From Symbiodinium sp. CCMP2592 (lineage: Eukaryota; Sar; Dinophyceae; Suessiales; Symbiodiniaceae), in assembly GCA_905221615.1 (NCBI GenBank), contig CAJNDT010000330.1, positions 177,051 through 241,050 on the forward strand: a DNA stretch of 64,000 nt, given 5' to 3'. Shown piece after piece: positions 62,001 to 64,000 of the stretch (position 1 is its first letter; each line of letters begins with the position of its first letter). The position numbers and the translations under genes are program-made. The notes below the pieces were generated by a model, which searched no databases, had not been told where the DNA came from, and was given only the letters and a program-made list of their open reading frames with translations.

Positions 62001-63921
62001 CACACATCGGTCCTTAGCTGAGCGCAAAGTCCTGAGCTGGGATTCTTTTTCGGCCGGGAGCCTGTAGTATGTTGCGAGTTCTTTTCCTGGCCTTTTCAGG
62101 GTCCGTTGCAGGCAAGGTTTACTTGGATTAGCAAGAAACGGGCTGTGGGCAATCCCCAGCATGACTATCTTATACAGTTCCCATGGGTTGCAGGCAAGGT
62201 TTATTAAGAATAGTAGAAAACGGGCTACAGGCAGCATTGAGGATGATTATCTTGGTTCTTATGGGTTTTAGGCAAGTTCGCTATCGTTAGTAGGAACCGG
62301 GCTATAGGCAATACTTATATAGCATGATTAGCTTTGTTCCCATGGATGCAGGTTCAGGCTTGGTAGTCTCGGAAGTTTATCAAATAAATTTACACAAACC
62401 CGCAAATGCGTAAATATGTAAATGAAAATGAAAAAATACTTTAGGCGCTTGCGCAACAGCCACTGTTTTCGTGCCGAGGCCCGAGAAATAAGCTGATTCC
62501 AAGCCTTCAAAACAACGCGGCGCCACGGCACGTGTGACCTAGTTACCAGCACGGCTACATCGACGGCAGCAGCTTTGCTGATGCTTTTGAAAACAGGGGC
62601 GGATGTTCGACATGAGATGCCTGCTGAGGACGGCTACAGCTACGTCGAGAGAAGTTGCACGAAAATCGCAAGTCCCGCGACCGAAGCTTAAGCGCAAGCT
62701 AGAACTCCTTCCGCAACAATCTCACTGCCAGAGTCCTACCCTCAGAAGATGCGGTCTTGAACTACTTCGAGCGGCCGTTGCTATTCACCTTAATGTGTCC
62801 TCGAGTATCCTGCTAGTATCAAGAAAACAATCGTAAGGCAGTGCAGCCGGAGGTCTATCTGCAGCCCGGCTCGGCCGTGTTCTCGAGCACCTGGTACGCT
62901 GGCCTGCCTGCACAGACGCCGGCAGCGAGCTGCGCGTCCACGCACGACGGCTCAGTGGCGGGAGGGTGTCGGTTCAGTGCGCATCCGTACAGGGGACGCT
63001 CTACTGTTGAGCAAACAGTTTTCAAAAAACGAAGTTCGTGTATTGAAGACAGTCCTTCTGCAGAGCCCTGAGCTGATGCAATTTGCTTTTAAGTTGTAGT
63101 GATGCTAAGGATAGTGCAAGGTTTAAGGTGTTCGAGGGAGAGTAACAGCTTCTGGCACCGACAGCATTCAGGACTTCAGGAGGTTGGCAACTTTGCCAGT
63201 GTTGGTGCAGGGTGTTCCTTTCTTCAATGGTGTGGGCGTCGGGGTGTAGGGATTGTTTTGGGTTTGGCTTTTTGGGGCCTTTCACCAGACCGTCAGTCTG
63301 TGGATGACATTCTGCTTCTTCTGAACCTTACGATCAGTCCGACATTCGTGATAGCTATGTAGACTACCGTTGAGTGTCTGTTCGATTCTGCTTTTGACTC
63401 CCTGCCTTCCACGCACCCCATCGTGATATACACCTAGAATCTAACCGCGGTGCTGTAGAAGCTAGGGTGCCATTCGGCATTCCTTGCGGCTTCAATATTT
63501 CTCTTTTTACTCGCAGTGTTTGAATTCTGAGTTTCAGAGAGCTTTTCTGCTTTGGATTTGGGGCTCCTACCCAAACCTCAAAGTCCGCCTCCTGAGGTGC
63601 TGCATGGCTGGGGCATTCACATCGACTTATCCTGCGGGTGCAGCTTGCCCTTACGTCTCCAACACACCGCCGACCACGACGATGCTTGGATTTCTGTGAG
63701 AGGGTTTTCTTAGTACACTGAACAACATAGAGTTGTCACCCTGAACTAGCTCCAATCCTTGCGTGCGCGCGCCCTTCAAGCCAAACAGCGGCAATCGGCA
63801 AAGGACGACCACCACCACTACTACGACCACGACCAAAGCTGCCGCCACAATGTTTTCGGCTCCTGCTGCCTTCGGCTTTGGTGGCGGCTTCTCCTTTGGT
63901 GGCGGAACCTTCAGGAGGTAG
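51128..63921 (+). CDS. Gene X2: secreted Cys-rich protein, tandem paralogue of X1
   Basis: The family is unknown to me; it is the same as gene X1, 44 kb upstream. ATG 51128 lies in the same ACAATGCAG context and starts a signal peptide (MQPSVLVVLALLPCYVDA). Exons: 51128-51231 (donor GTAAGC), 51462-51524, 51598-~51668, 53109-53133, 53504-53544, 54013-54059, 54907-54965, 55540-~55583, 56233-56322, 56808-56855, 56942-57112, 57335-57413, 57554-57585, 57920-57961, 58605-58639, 60080-60149, 60741-~60835, ~62841-62953, 63597-~63678 and 63804-63921 (stop TAG after Arg-Arg). Several exon pairs have identical lengths in X1 and X2 (63, 47, 59, 48, 32 and 70 nt). Segments include CVHPNDTDYVPTLVELEK, NYLLAAEAFFTERYDLVKEW and GSAVFSSTWYAGLP. 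No stop or frameshift is seen within these exons, so X2 looks intact. It ends in a Thr-rich linker and a Gly/Phe tail like X1. Confidence 0.82.
56021..56073 (+). repeat. (CTG)n microsatellite in X2 intron
   Basis: About 17 perfect CTG units, with imperfect continuation to 56130. Poly-Leu and poly-Cys frames across it are artefacts. Confidence 0.95.
59370..59535 (+). repeat. (GACATACA)n / (GACC)n compound repeat
   Basis: ACAGACATACGGACAT-like units followed by GACCGACC and GACAGACT units in the long X2 intron 58640-60079. A TAGATACATAGATATG stretch precedes it at 59130-59180. Confidence 0.85.
62108..62352 (+). repeat. Three diverged tandem copies of an ~80-bp unit
   Basis: Units start with GCAGGCAAGGTTTA at 62108 and 62190 and with a variant at 62269. 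Each contains GGGCT..AGGCA and ends near TTCCCATGG or similar. It lies in the X2 intron before the exon at 62841. Function unknown. Confidence 0.7.
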
Positions 63922-64000
63922 GGGCTCGTGCTCGGAGCTCCAGTGGTCCCAAGTCCCAAGCCCTTTGTGCAGGTTTGGAGTTTAACTCTAGGGTGCAGGC
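63922..64000. other. Downstream flank of gene X2
   Basis: Last 79 bases of the window; nothing recognisable. Confidence 0.4.

Overview
The window looks like nuclear DNA of a dinoflagellate, most likely a Symbiodiniaceae/Suessiales-type genome. The reasons are very short exons in long introns, many GC-AG introns that can be placed exactly by protein homology, all recognisable genes on the + strand, long microsatellites, intronic words resembling TTTAGGG/TTCAGGG, a relict of the dinoflagellate spliced leader, and a tyrosine-recombinase (DIRS-superfamily) retrotransposon. None of this is bacterial.

Layout. 1-0.6 kb: exon(s) of an aldo-keto reductase. About 1.75-5.73 kb: a multi-exon GMC (glucose-methanol-choline) FAD oxidoreductase with both family signatures. 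6.93-23.28 kb: gene X1, a secreted cysteine-rich protein of unknown function. Its intron after exon 12 carries a 9,426-bp retroelement (12028-21453). 23.63-28.25 kb: the gene for ribosomal protein uS4/RPS9. 31-37 kb: scattered good-looking exons of one or more unidentified genes. 37.87-48.9 kb: an unidentified gene encoding a Gln/Glu-rich, probably coiled-coil protein, with very large microsatellites in its introns. 51.13-63.92 kb: gene X2, a tandem paralogue of X1 whose exons match X1 one for one.

The retroelement is the most unusual object. It has split direct repeats in the order A1 - genes - B1 A2 B2, as in PAT/Ngaro-type elements. It encodes, in order, a tyrosine recombinase, an unknown coiled-coil/Cys-rich protein, a Gag-like protein with a zinc knuckle, a cytosine-C5-methyltransferase-like domain, and a DIRS-type reverse transcriptase/RNase H. 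The whole element, repeats and spacers included, is saturated on one strand with the 4-mer GCTA. There is about one per 30 bp, in all three codon phases, with unusually even spacing, and the enrichment stops at the element ends. I know of no published explanation. It looks like a nucleic-acid-level mark or binding code. The copy is damaged: a TGA replaces the recombinase active-site-region Trp, and several frameshifts are present.

The X1/X2 pair is a second point of interest. Exons have kept length and phase, but at four positions an intron exists in only one copy, which directly shows recent intron gain or loss. Many introns have G-rich 5' halves and complementary C-rich 3' halves, as expected for introner-like elements.

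Limits: exon borders were placed by eye from homology and AG/GC/GT sites. First and last exons of several genes, and all functions marked unknown, remain unproven.
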